Shown one piece after another: positions 11,150-24,308 of a DNA stretch of 64,000 nucleotides. The position numbers and the translations under genes are program-made. Positions within the stretch are counted from its first letter, which is position 1. The number at the start of each line of letters is the position of its first letter. Below the pieces are notes generated by a model. It saw nothing but the letters and a program-made list of their open reading frames with translations. It was not told the origin of the DNA and searched no databases. This stretch comes from Psoroptes ovis. Taxonomy: Eukaryota; Arthropoda; Arachnida; Sarcoptiformes; Psoroptidae. The stretch covers positions 3,879,501-3,943,500 of the forward strand of contig PQWQ01000001.1 of assembly GCA_002943765.1 (NCBI GenBank), given 5' to 3'.

Positions 11150-14042
11150 ATTTAGATTTTGAATTTCAGTCCATAAGACGAAATGATAAGCGACTAAGAC
11201 TGTGATTAGGTTATGACCATGAAATAGAATAAAAAAACAAGAGAAAACAAACATAAATCATCGGTCAAAAAAAATGGCCAATATTTGAATACAACCTGTT
11301 GATATCGACAAAAAGAATTGGTTAATTTTTCGGGTTGATTTTCTACGAGTCAACCAAAATATACCAAATCGACGTCTTCAACAAACGTGTGGTACCAGAA
11401 CAAATATCATTAATTTTGAACATTGTTGAAGAAGATGATGATGAAGATGGGTAAAAAATAGTGAAAAACAATTTACCAATTTTTAAATTGAAAATTTTTC
11501 CTCATTTTTCCCATCTCTCGTTGATTGACTAATTTATGTTTACTGATAATAATGATGATGATGTTGGATGAGGATGATTTATTCAATGAAGCAAAATTCG
11601 ATGAAAGAAAATATTCAAGAATTTTCTTGTTGAATTATTATTATTTAAATTATTTGTTATTATTATTATTACTTCCATCATCCTTATAACAAAAGGAATC
11701 ATAATGGAATTTAAAATTTTGTGTGATGAGAATTTCTTTACTTCTATTGATTAGATTTTCATGTACAATCTTCGAAGTTGTCTTGAAGAAATAATCGTGT
11801 GTGTGCTTTTGTGTTTGTATGCACAGATATATATGTTTGTTTGAACAATTTGTTTTTGGAAAAACAAACAAAAATAATCTTTGCAGCAAATTTTGATTGA
11901 AAAAACAAGATTTTTTCCATCCGAAGAAGCCATAACAACCATAATAACCATAAACATCATTATTATCATCAATATTGCATGCTAATCATTGCCGAATACA
12001 TGAGATTTTACGCTTATAATCATAATAATGATAATGTTATACAACAAGAATGATTGATTGAAGATGAATGATGGTACCGATGATTATTTCATGTCATAAT
12101 TCATTGAAAAGACTTGTTGTTGCTGTTGTCGATGACATTTATTGAAAAACTTTTGACAAAATTGAACAATGATCGATTATTGTGATCAATTGTGATCAAA
12201 AACAATATTTTCAGGTCTTTAGGTCATCGATTCAGAATTCAAAACAATAGTCGATTGCAAATAGATTTAAATAGATTTTAAATATTAATAACTTCTTGAC
12301 TTAATGAATTAAATTTTAAGAAAATTTTGAATTGAAAATTTGAATTTTGAAAAGGAAATAAAATTCAAAATTCAAAAAATTGAGAATCAATTAATTTCGT
12401 ATTGATTATCGTCGATTTCCGAATAAAATCAATCAAAAATAATCACCGATTGTGATTTTACAAAATTTCATTTTCAATGGTTTTTCCTTCTGCTCCTGCT
12501 TTGAAGATTATGATTTAAATCTCGATTATGGAAATGATCAATTTTGATGGAAGATTAACTACAACGTTGCGATTGATTGAAATTGAAACTATGAAAAAAC
12601 ATCGAAATTATATTCAAAATACATAAAATCCAATAATGATAATAATAATATTAAAAATTCGTGACAAAAACATTAACAAATTTCAATGTAAATTAAATTG
12701 ATAATAATAATAATAATAAAAATAAAACAATGGTTCCATAAAAGAAATTATTGTTATTATCATCATTATCATTATCATTATATTATGGCCATTATGATTT
12801 TCATTTTTATTATTATTATTATTATCAAGATTAGAAATAATCCTCATCAGCATCAACAGCATAAGCAGCAGCATCAACAACTAATTCATCTTCGGCAGCA
12901 GCATCATCATGAGACAATGATGCTACAAAGACTAGTCACATTATCTTATTGTAAATTTCAAGAAATTTAAAAAGTTTGAATTTGGAGGGAATGAAATTAT
13001 GGTGTGAATTTTGAATCAAATTGTTCAACGATGCTGATAATGATAATCATAATCATCAGCAGCAACAAATGATTACAATTATTATGATCAAGATGATGAT
13101 CAATTGATTGTGTGTCAAATCATTGTGATAACAAAAGAAAATTAATTGAAATATGTGTGATAAAATAGCTTTCATTTGAATATTTCTGTTTTTTTTCGTT
13201 TTAGTTATTTCACTTTCAAACAGTATTAAAGGTTGAAATTGATATCTTGTATTTTCATGAGAAATTTCTGTAAAATGACTGATATCATTGTGAAATATTC
13301 ATATTATGATAATGATAATGATGATTGAACAATTAAGAAAAAAACACGATTTTTCGTATTTGGCCAACTACAACAAAATTTCAAATTGAATCTATTCAAA
13401 ATTGAATTCAAATTTTGAATTATTCAAATCGAAATTGAATTGATTAAATTATTGAGTCAATTCTATTCTTGTGCTGGCCATCATCATCATCATAATCATC
13501 AACAGTAAAAAACATTGAACGATTGTTGCAGCTTGAACAATCGATGATCAAGCAAATTTACAAATTGAATCTAATTTTAATTTGTAATTTCTAAAATAGT
13601 AATTAGTAATTTGTAAATTGATAAACAATTCGACAAACATTAAATTGAAAAATTCAACATAAAACATCTTGATCATCTTCATTGATCATTGAAAAACAAC
13701 AACATCTACATGAACAATGAAGAAACAAATACAAGTAGATTTGACCTTTATCATTTATTATTAATATTATTATCAATTATTATTATAAACATTGTTTGTA
13801 ATCATTATCACCATGCACACACACTAATGTACATAAACACACTCAAACACTCACAGTTAATGACAATTTTCGTTTTCAAAATGAAAAAAATAGAATTGAA
13901 CATAAAACTTTTCAAAGAAAAAACAAACTTTAATTGGATTTAAATGAACGAATGAATGAAAGTAAAATTAAATTGTGAAACATCAATGACAACATTGTAT
14001 TTTCATTTATTTGTACGTCTTCATTTCATTTTCACTGACCAT

Positions 14043-14182
14043 TTAACAGTACATTTGACTAATTGTTTGTGTACTCGTCATGGCTGTTGAGCTTGCCAAC
14101 GGCCTAACCCGAGTCTGGGCATCGGGCGTTTTGGCCATTTCACTCGAAATACGACCATAGAGATTATCGAAAGCTCTTCTAA
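14043..14182 (-). CDS. Candidate 3'-terminal coding exon of an unidentified gene
   Basis: On the minus strand a splice acceptor (TTCAAATTATCAG, AG at 14184-14183) is followed by an open frame of 45 codons ending in TAA at 14045-14043. The peptide begins RRAFDNLYGRISSEMAKT and continues with Pro, Arg, Ser and Thr residues, without the Asn/Ile/Lys bias of random frames here. GC content is much higher than in the flanks (CGG, GCC, CCG and GGC codons). Phase 2 at the acceptor means a preceding exon must give one base. I could not find that exon in the next kilobases toward higher coordinates and do not recognise the protein. It may instead be a transposon fragment. Confidence 0.4.
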
Positions 14183-15350
14183 CTGATAATTTGAATATTA
14201 GTTAATAAACAAAACAAAACGAAAAATTTATAATTGTTGTCCACATCAACAACAATGATGTTGAATGTCTATGACTATAATCATTATTATCTTCTTATCA
14301 TTTTCTTCTATGTTTTTTTTATGGAGAAATCATCATCATTTAATTGTATATTTAAAGATTTATGTTTGTAGAAATGAAAATACAATAAAATGACCAATTG
14401 ACATTGAAAATTTTAAATAATTAAATTTATGTGATGATAAATAAAATAAATAAATGAAAAAAAATGTTGGAAAATTTGAAAAAATATTTCATCAAAAGCA
14501 ATTATCATCTGTGTAGAAATAATACGAAATTTGAAAAATCAAAAAGAAAACAATGAAACAATGTTTCTTAATTTCTTATTGTGTTCTTATATATTCATGA
14601 ATCATCATCATCATCATCATCATCAACGAAATCATTGATTCATCTGATGTAAATACCTGGGCAAAAAATTATCGCTTTAATTGTTTATCATCATTATTAG
14701 ATTGTATTACGAAAATGCTTGGCCTCATCAATTTATCACTTTTATTCGTAACCATTGCAAAACAATGATCATGTAATAATCAATTGACCATTGAATTTAA
14801 AGATCATTGATAAATTGAATTGAATTGAATGATGGTGATGATTTTTTTCAATTTTTTTGACATTTTTAAATTTAATTTCAAATAACAATTGAAATTTTGA
14901 TGAAATTTGAAAAAAATGGTGACGAAATTTCAACTCTATTCAACACTATTTAAACGATCAGATTGATAATATGAAAAATTTTAGATTTAATGTAAAAAAC
15001 GATTGACCAATTGTTAATTTGATGCGTCATCATCTTGTACAATTGAATCATCTTAAATTATCAACATTTTCAATTTGATGCTCATACGATTTCGTTTGCC
15101 AAATCAAATATGCAAAATAATGAAAATTATGCAACTAAATTTACCTGCAAACCCAAATATTACAAAAGATTTGAAATGTGTCGGAAACAATTTGCAATTT
15201 GATTTCAATGGAGGGAAAATATGGGGAAAAAACACCAGCAACAGTCGAAATCATACAAATAATCTTACAATTTTCATATATTCATTTTACATTTTATTTC
15301 ATTTCATACTGGTTCATATTATCGTAGTCGTCATTGTGAGATGGCTACAG

Positions 15351-15537
15351 CAGTCATTCTCAACCGGTGTTCCGCGGCACTTTAGTGTTCCGCGAGATTC
15401 CAAAAATGTGCCGCCAAATTTCGGATATCTAACTCATTCCTTTACTATTCCCTTACTTGGTGTGCCGCAAGATTTTGGAAATAAAGGCTTTTCCTTTTTT
15501 CAGTGTGCCGCGGCGAAAAAAAGGTTGAGAATGACTG
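15351..15537. mobile_element. hAT-superfamily MITE, 187 bp, second family
   Basis: The element starts CAGTCATTCTCAACC and ends with the exact reverse complement (15-bp terminal inverted repeat). The 8-bp direct repeat GGCTACAG lies on both sides (15343-15350 and 15538-15545), a perfect hAT-type target duplication. Subterminal copies of GTGCCGC/GTTCCGCG appear near both ends. There is no transposase inside. The ends differ from the 10976-11149 element, so this is a separate family mobilised by a different hAT transposase. The apparent 164-codon open frame at 15075-15569 runs straight through this insertion and is therefore not a gene. Confidence 0.92.
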
Positions 15538-17982
15538 GGCTACAGCATAACAACGACACAATAACATAATAAGACGACGACAAATATGAATATGAAAATT
15601 TTTCAATTTAAAATATTATTCATATTTTTCCATATAAAATAACATCTTTTATCTTTTTAATTTTCTTTTGCAGCTCGCTTTATGATCTTCATGTATGAAT
15701 TATGAATGAATGAATGAATACAATGAATTGAAGTGAATAGATTAAATTTGAATTGAATACACCTGACAAACAATGAATGAATGAATGCAGCTATGCTATC
15801 AAAGCTACGTATGGTCGTAGAGTACCTTTTTCTAATTTACATTTTTTTCGTTTTGTTTTCTTAAATATTTTCCCGATTTTGAATACATACAAGAAATGCA
15901 TCAAGAAAAAATGGTGATAATGATAATAATGACAATAATAATGATGCTGATGATGATGATGATCTCATCAACAACAATGTACCATTTAATTTTTGTTGTT
16001 GCTGTTTTTCAATTGTATTTTTAAATGGAAAATTTGGCTAAACAAAGCTTTTAGATGCAAGAAGAAGAGCTACAGGCTTCAAGCTTTGGCCAGTTTTGAT
16101 TCATTCATTATTCATTCGAGGACATTTTGCAAAAACCTGAAACCTGAATAAATTTTTCAAATATGAAAACGAATTATCATCATTTATTTACCTGGCTGAC
16201 TGACTGAGTGACTTAAATCTGTGGTCAACCAGTTACCTGGTGTACTGCTTTTTGTTTTTTTGTTTAATTTCAAAGCCTTTTTGGATGCTTCGGAATCGTT
16301 TTGTTGCAAAAATTCTCATAACAGGAACAAAAAACGAAAAAAAAAAATTTCTGGTCAAAAGACAATTTAATCATTTCAATCTTTGACCATCATTTTTCCT
16401 TAGTCTGATTTGTTCATTGGTAAAGCAAATGATGATGAAAATTTTGTACTTCGAATATTTTGACCCTATGATATACATTTACGACAAAATAACAATTGAA
16501 AACGATTTATGAATTATTTCTTTTGTTTATTCAAAATTTGAAAAAGTTGGTAAAATAAATAAATAAACAAATGAATGAATGAATGAATAAAGATACCGGT
16601 TATTATCATTATGCAGACAAAATAAACAAATAGATAATTCTACCCGTTCATCATCTTTCATTTCGGTTCATTCATAGTGTGATGGTATAGTTGGTATCTG
16701 AAGATGATAATTTCCGTGAATTTCTGGCTGAAACAAAGGACTGTATAAGAGTAGATCGCCCAATTAAAAAATGGGATATTTTAGAAAATTTCAGAGGAAT
16801 CTCTCGAAATTTCATTCATATTTCAATGAATTGATTATAATTAATTAAATCATCATACCCTTTATTTTTAATTTAATGAGCTGAATTGAATTAAATTTTT
16901 CCCTGAAAAAATATCCGATCGTTGACGGTAAAAAGGGAAATTTTTATTTCTTCATATTCCACATTTCATCTTGATTTATTTGAGGCAAAATGCAAGGAAT
17001 TCACTGGCACACTGCACCAAGCCCAAGTTTTTTCAAATTGTTCAAATTTTCAAATTGTCAATCACATGATAAATGTTTTTAGATAAAAAAACTTCATAAA
17101 ATAAATATTATTAAACATCTTTAATTCATTAGTTACTTTGATGAATTGTAATACACAGAAATGTATCTAAAATAAATATTTTAAAAAGTAATATTTTTAA
17201 AACATGTTCTTTTTCAAATCGAATAATGATAATAATGATTTTTAAAAATAAAATTAATTTATCATGGAATATTTATTTATTTATTATATTTTCGGTCATT
17301 TATTATCAACGGATAATTTTGAAAATAAAAATATTTATTTTACAACGATTTATGACCTAGAAATGAACAAAATCATCCATACAATGGTATGCTAAACACA
17401 CCCACCAATGTGTGGGATATTTGTATTTTCATAATGATTATGATGATCGTAAAGGCAGCAACCGTCAAATTTCATTATTTTGAAATTTATGAAATTCATG
17501 AAATTTTGTAATTTCATCTCATTTAATTTCATTCTTATTTTCTAAAATATTCTCGAAACATTAGATACCACCATATTGTGATGATGATGATAATGTTTAG
17601 AAAATGAGATGACCGAAATTTTTGTATAAATGTTTGCATCATGGAAAATGAATGACCCGATTTTGTTACTGGTTGAAACCCATGTGTGTGTCTGTGTTTT
17701 CTGTGTGAAATTTTCATAATACAAATTTGTAATTTGATAATAATGATAGGATAAAAATGAATTGGAAAAAATAAATTGTCATCATATGATTTGATCGATT
17801 GAAGCTTGAATGTTGTTTCAAGTATGTTTGAAATGAAAATTTTTACAGAGAAATTGTATTGTCATCATCATTATGATAGATCGACATTACAATAGATCGA
17901 CATTGAAATGTTAATTTCGCTTTGAATGAATGAAATGTAAAAAATTAATTCGGTCAATTTTTTCCACGACAAATTGTAGCAG

Positions 17983-18057
17983 TTAACCCTTTCAACCTTT
18001 TGCTGTGCCTTGCAAAGAGAGCCTGAAAGTCACCGGGCTATGCGTAGGCAAAAGGTC
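17983..18057. mobile_element. Short foldback element, piggyBac-like (TTAA) relic
   Basis: Begins TTAACCCTTT. It contains inverted arms CCTTTTGC (17996-18003) and GCAAAAGG (18048-18055) around a GC-richer centre. The right arm reads GTAGGCAAAAGG, almost identical to GTAGGCAAAGGG at 20605-20616 in another relic. TTAA plus CCC at the end is typical of piggyBac-like transposons and their MITEs. There is no clear TTAA on the right side, so it is probably degraded. The assignment rests on the end motif and the shared arm, not on a transposase. Confidence 0.5.
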
Positions 18058-20532
18058 AAATAAAACATGAAAAATAATCTTCCAACTTCAAAAATAATTT
18101 GCATTTCAAATCAATTAAATCATTCGAAGAATCATTGGTGGATGAATCAACAGGTGATATCGTCAGACAATATGGGAAACAAATTTTTTTTTTCGATCAG
18201 TTTTTTTACCGGTAAATCGAATTACAGCACAATACACCAATACGTTCTCATAAATTACTAGGTCAAATAATTCAGGTTTTTTTTACATGTTTTCTGGTTG
18301 TAATTTAATATTTCATTGTTTCAATCAATCATTTCATTTCATATTCATATTCACATATTGATTGATTGATTGATTAGTGGGTGTGTGAACCGCCGAAGCC
18401 ACATGAAAACTGAGCTAAACTTGACTAAATAAACTAAACCAGACTATCGACACTACCATCACCAATCAACCGATTGTTTTCTGGTATTTTTCTTCATTAT
18501 AAAATCAGATTGATTTTCACCCACCCCGCCATCCATTCAACCATATAATCATCGTATGAAGATAATAAATAATTGAATAAATAAATCAATGGACAAATGA
18601 ATGAATAAATAAATAAATAGACTAATAACAAATATTGGAACATTATTCCAATTATTGATTTAGATCAATGAGAAAAATGAATAAATCATGGAAGTAAATA
18701 GCGTATATCATTCGAAAATTGTAATTTCAAATTGAAAATACTTCCTTGATTTTTAGCGAATTGAATTGAAATTGATTCAATAATTCATATATCATTTCAA
18801 AAATTATTTGTTTTATTCGATATTTGATTTGTTTGCTCGATTTTTTTGGCCAAAATTTGATTAATTTCGTTTCAAAGATAACTCTTTGATCACAAGAGAT
18901 CTTTTCTTTTGGAACTAAATCAAATAAAAACAAACATGGACAAATGACATCCATAAATGTTCGTGGCAATAATGATCAATGATAATAATAAATTATATGG
19001 CCATCAATTTTTCGATTCGTTATTATTCGATTGTTTGTTGTCTATTGTGACTAATCAAATTGAATTCAAGACAAAATATTGAATGATTATTTGTTTCAGT
19101 TGAAACAACAGCAGCAGCAACACTAACAACAACGAATAACGATTTGAAAATGTCAATCAATCACAATCATTTGAATAATTTGTGGTCAATTCATTATTAT
19201 TTGATTTGAAATACATTTTTTACTAATGATCATAATATAAATTATTCAAATATTCAAAATCAAATGAATTTCTAATTTTTTCCTCGCGGTAATCGATCAT
19301 TTTTTCAGTATTTGTTTCTGTGTTCAATAATCATTGATTTACGCTAATAACTACCGGTGTGTGCATTGATATAAGTGTATAATTGCGTAACAATCCATGC
19401 CACAGATTTATTTCTGCCAATTTATTTTGTGTTTTTTAAGAAAACTTTAAACTTTATTTGACATTAAATATGAATCACATTCGATATAGAAACCACGAAA
19501 TTTGTCTAGAAGAATCAAATAATTTCTGCAATTTTTCATTCATAAAACATTCATATTTTGATTTTGATTGATTGATTAATGATATGATTGTCGATGCTAT
19601 TATGCTATATCAATCAAAATTTTTTATTCAAATTATTATTAGAATGCAGCTTTGAAATATGTATGAAACAAATGATCAAATAAATAATAATTGTGTATTA
19701 ATAATGATAATTATGAAAAATTTATCGAATAAAAAATCAAATAAAAATCATTGAATGATGAATTGATGAATGAATGTGTTTTGAAAAATGAATGTTCAAA
19801 AGAAAACAAATGATGGATATTTTTTTTTACAGAAATTCAAAATTGGATCAAGGCTTAAAGGATCGATGAGTAATTTTTCCAAAAAATGAATTCATCGATC
19901 ATCGTGAGTTAAGAAATCAAATAATACTTGACCAGAAAATGACCAAGACTCACTAGTTGCCTGTAAAATAGAAAATAACTCGAAGCTCAAAGGTGTCAAT
20001 TTCGATGATGATTTTTTGTCCATTAGTCATTATCATTTAGAATAATGAATGTTTAATTTGTATGAAGTGACCATATATTTTGATATCACAAGTGGATGGA
20101 AAAACAAATAATCAAATATTCAAATAAACAAACAAACAAACAAGAAATTGCCTGAGAAAATATTTAAATTTTCTCGTCTAATCAAGGAAATAAATAATGG
20201 TCAAAACATAATGATGATTCACATATTTGAATATCATTTTGGTCAATACATATCAATTATCGAATCATCATCATTAGTACATCGTCGTTGATAATTTGTG
20301 AAAATATTTGGTAAGAACAAATACAAAACATCCAATCAAGATCATCAAATAGCCAAAACAGTCCGATCAATCGAAGACATTCAAGACATCATTCATTTTT
20401 TATCATCATCATTATCATCTTCTTCATTTGAGACCGAAAAGAAAAATTCATGTCCATCGAATTCATGATAATTTCATTCATTCAACACTAATGATCATGT
20501 CAAAGAAAGGAGAAAAAAGCGAAAAACATTCG

Positions 20533-20620
20533 AACCTTTACCAATCGATAGGCGCTTACAAGCGCCAAGAACTACACTCAAATATAAAACCCCTCGATGT
20601 AGTCGTAGGCAAAGGGTTAA
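20533..20620. mobile_element. Foldback element sharing GTAGGCAAAGG arm, piggyBac-like relic
   Basis: An AACCTTTACC arm at 20533-20542 pairs imperfectly with GGCAAAGGGTT at 20608-20618. The element contains a 16-base hairpin GGCGCTT-AC-AAGCGCC at 20551-20566. Its right end is GTAGGCAAAGGGTTAA, matching the arm of the 17983-18057 element and closing on TTAA at 20617-20620. GC content is above the background. Confidence 0.45.
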
Positions 20621-20872
20621 CCCTTTAAATGTTGAATGTTTTTCATCATTTTTTCTTTCAGTTATTTTTACAATGCAAAGAAATACAAAGAATTTCAATT
20701 TTCATTTTTTTTGTCATCATTCATTATTTATCGGTCATGATCTGAGTATTATACGATTCAGGTGTTCAATGCATGCTAAGGTTAATACAAATAATTATGA
20801 CAATTGAATTTTTATATGACAAATTCAAAATACTCAAAACTTTCACCTTTGTGATGAGAATAAAAGGGTTAA
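20617..20872. mobile_element. Possible TTAA-flanked MITE, 248 bp between TTAA copies
   Basis: Left end TTAACCCTTTAAAT, right end ATAAAAGGGTTAA. TTAA lies at both borders (20617-20620 and 20869-20872) with a 6-bp perfect CCCTTT terminal repeat and weaker pairing beyond. TTAA target duplication plus CCCTTT ends is the piggyBac signature. The interior is AT-rich with no transposase. It abuts the element at 20533-20620, sharing one TTAA. Because the perfect repeat is short and the region is AT-rich, chance is not excluded. Confidence 0.4.
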
Positions 20873-21920
20873 AAATGGAAAATTTTTGTAAATTATTTTA
20901 AAATTCAATTTTAACGACCATAAAAAGGAGAAAATTTAACCCAAAATTTATTGAACCAAAATATGAATTGAATAAAATGGAAAATATTTTCAAAAATACA
21001 CGTATTGACATACCTTTGAAAAAATGTATAGTCTTTGAAATTATTTGAAAAACAAAATGAGCTAAAAATTTGAAATTTTTTCGTTGATGAATGTGGACGA
21101 GGTAAAATATTGTTGAATACAAATTATTGCCTTTGAAGATTTTTATTATTTTTTGGTGATGCACATATTTTTCTTAATGAAAATATTTGAAAATAAATAG
21201 TTTCAATTCAATTTAATGAATGATTCATTCGAGAAAAATAAAAATTGACAGATGTTTTAAAAATATTTTCGAAATCAAAAGCACGTTTTTTTTCAATGAA
21301 ATTTTCAGCAATTTTTCCGCAATATTTCAGCAATCATTGACAGTTTTAATGATGATAAACAGTAATACAACGGTACGATTTAATAATTTTATTCAAATCA
21401 CTGGTATTTGTCCCGGTAAATTCACAAAATTGGTCAATTGATTGAATTTGTTTTTAAAATTTTTAATTCAGACATGTTTGTTCCCGAAAATGATTTGAAT
21501 AAATAATCAAAACAAATACAGGAAATAAATACAATCAAATTATCACAAATGAAGGTAATTGATTGAAATTTGTTGTTTTTGTTTAATTGTTGAAAACAAA
21601 TGGACAATAAACCATTAATTAAATAAATGTAATTAGAATTAGATTATAATAAACACCCGTTTTTCAATGATATTTAATATTTCTATGTCATTTGTTTTTT
21701 TCACACAAAATTGTCAAAATCCGTTGAACTTTTAATGATAATTGATTTGAAATCATTTGAAAATTGATTCAAGCTGAATTGTGAGCCGGATTGTCACTGA
21801 TCATAAAATGAGTGGATACATTGATATACGATCATGTCTTTGATCATAATGACGATGTTGATGATGATGATCATCATCATCACCATCATAATGAACTATT
21901 TGAAAAATCATTATGATGAT

Positions 21921-21943
21921 GGTGGTGGTGGTGGTGGTGGTGG
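21921..21943. repeat. GGT microsatellite
   Basis: Seven to eight tandem GGT units, next to GAT/CAT trinucleotide runs at about 21855-21920 that form a GATGATGAT/ATCATCATC inverted repeat. Confidence 0.9.
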
Positions 21944-22777
21944 TTTTGGTTTTTTTCATTTGTGATCATTTGTGATTATTATTCGATTTATATGTGTGTT
22001 CGATGATGTTGCGATGATGATTATTGTCATACAATAAATTCACTTAACAGATCAACAAAGTGATGATCGTTTATTCTTGTTTATTCGTTTAATAATGACA
22101 AGAACAAGAAACAGAAGATAATTTGTGCAGTGGAAATGAAGATTGATTTTATTCAAAACAACAATCATCAATTCATACCAATCCATACGATGGTCAAACA
22201 TTGACTAAAGAACAAACAAAAACATTTGTAAAATATGACATGAAAATAAGTTTTGAATAGATAATAACGATGATAGCTACGATGATAATGATGATGATGA
22301 TGATGGTCATAGTAAATTATCATTTTTTTTAAATGCAAAAAAAAACAGAAAGATGTGAAAGACTTGAATGAATTAAACATGAGACTAGCGAAAAGAAATG
22401 ACCACCTTGTTCAACGTTGATAGCGGTAAATAAAATAATAATGATAATAGCAGGTTGAAGCCTTTCAGAAAAGGTTGAAAAAAGAGAAAATTGATGCGAA
22501 AATAAGCAAAATGTTTGTGCAACATGCAACAGGTGAAATGCAACATTAACAACAGCAGCAATGACGACGACATTTGAACATGTTTTCATTTTTCAGAAAA
22601 AAATTCAAATTATTTTTTTGAAATTTTTTAGCTTCAAATTCAAATCAATGCTAATCAAGCCATCTGTCGTCAATGTTGTTCAATTTGAATCAATTTTGAA
22701 TTTGAAATTCGAGAAATTTTTTCGCTCTGAATAAAATGAAATTTTTCGGTAGAATTTTGACGAAAGAAACCACCTGA

Positions 22778-24142
22778 ATGGCAGCCGAGAGTGTAAAAAA
22801 TTCAAAATCAAATGAGAAAAATGAAACAAATGATCATCCGATTGACAGTGAAATTAATCGAAAACAAATTATTGATTTAAATTCGATCAATGGCAAACAA
22901 TCAATTGTTGATATGACTAATGTTGATAATTTAGATGATATTGTTATTATTAGTTCATTAGAAGAAATATATCGATTGAAAATACATAAATATAAAGAGA
23001 TAAAAAATTATATTAAAGGTGAAATATTGGGACGTGGAAAATTTGGTGTTGTTCGTGAATTTATTCATAAAAAAACATTAAAACGTTATGCTGGTAAAAT
23101 AATACGTTATAATATACTGAAACGTAATCAACATCTTTGTTATCAAATTAATAAAGAGCTGGCAATCACATATCATTTTAATCACAGAAATGTATTACGT
23201 GTTTATGATTTATATACAAATGGTAGAAAAATTTACATGTTTATGGAATTTTGTTATGGAGAATTGGCTGAATATCTGAAACATTATAAATATTTACCCA
23301 AATCCCAATGTAAAGATTATTTCACACAAATTATTGATGGCCTCTCATATTTACATACACACGGTATCATACATCGAGATATAAAACCTGAAAACATATT
23401 GATTACTCCTGATGATATTATCAAATTGGCTGATTTTGGTGTTTGTCAAGAAATATCAAAATTTTCATTAGATGATATGGTATTCGGTAGTGATGGTACA
23501 CCATTGTATCATCCACCAGAACTGTTTCATCCAAAAATTATACAATATTCTGGAACGAAAATTGATATATGGGCTGCTGGTGTTGTATTGTTTCAAATGT
23601 TGACTGGTGAATTACCATTCTTCAATAATAAACAAAATGAAAATACTGATGTGAATGAAATATTGAAGAAAAATGTACAATATCCATCTACAATTAAACG
23701 TGATGTTTTATGTGTTGATCTATTGAATAGAATATTTGAAAAAAATTTCAACAATCGGATTACTATCATTGGAATTAAAAATCATCCGTATGTTTTGATA
23801 TGATCATAAATACAATTTTTAATTCAAGTTTCTAATCAATTTTTAAAACTTTACAGATGGCTACAAATTGATTATAATCAAAAACGACAAGAAAAATTTG
23901 TTAAATTACCAATGGATAATCAAAAAATTGATTGCTATCGTGGTTTGACCGTATTGACAAGAATATATAATCGCTACTATCCACCACCACCGAATGAAAA
24001 ATTAGTAAATTTTCGTCAATTTCAAGAATCATGTAAAATATTACCATTAATGCGTTCATCGCGTTTCATACGAGATCCAAGACATGATGATGATGATAAT
24101 TTTGATTCAATCAAACAAAATTTAAGGCTGAATTGGAATTGA
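22778..24142 (+). CDS. stk11: LKB1/STK11-like serine/threonine kinase, 431 aa
   Basis: Two exons: 22778-23787 (donor GTATGT) and 23857-24142. The join restores NHPWLQ, the usual end of a kinase domain. All core motifs are present: glycine loop GRGKFG (85-90), ATP lysine K107 in AGKII, Glu in KEL (127), catalytic HRDIKPEN (199-206), DFG (219-221), HPPE in the activation segment (245-248) and DIWAAG. LKB1-type features are the MFMEFCYGELAEYL hinge (compare MVMEYCVCGMQEML in vertebrate LKB1), PPE rather than APE, and a post-kinase segment YRGLTVLTRIYNRYY that fits the WRSMTVVPYLEDLH region of LKB1. Length is close to human LKB1 (433 aa). LKB1 with STRAD and MO25 activates AMPK-family kinases. 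It has a divergent, low-complexity N-terminus and ends without a CAAX box. Identity is likely but divergent. Confidence 0.75.
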
Positions 24143-24308
24143 ATTTTTTCTTTTCAAGATTTATTTCAAAACTTCAACAACAGATTGCATTGGTGAATGT
24201 TTTTGATTTCAATCAAAAATTTTAATGAAAAAATTAAAAAATTTTGTTAAACAAATCTTGATTTGGCTGAAAATTCAAAAAAATATAACAATTATTTGGA
24301 ATCATTGA

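Larger units (their letters stand above)
7026..22777. other. Gene-poor region of 15.7 kb
   Basis: AT-rich sequence full of GAT/ATT/CATCAT runs and short mirror or inverted repeats. No open frame looks like a convincing gene. Items listed separately are two hAT-type MITEs (10976-11149 and 15351-15537), TTAA-flanked piggyBac-like relics (17983-18057 and 20533-20872), a candidate orphan exon (14043-14182) and a GGT microsatellite (21921-21943). The stretch could be intergenic regulatory sequence, or the introns of a gene whose exons are too short to recognise without transcripts. Confidence 0.6.

Noticed and set aside
10978..11205. Open frame of 75 codons, Pro-rich
   Set aside because: It lies almost wholly within the hAT MITE and runs out over its right end; the Pro/Arg richness comes from the GC-rich transposon.
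15075..15569. Open frame of 164 codons
   Set aside because: It crosses both ends of the second hAT MITE and its target duplications, and the parts outside are low-complexity. Chance frame.
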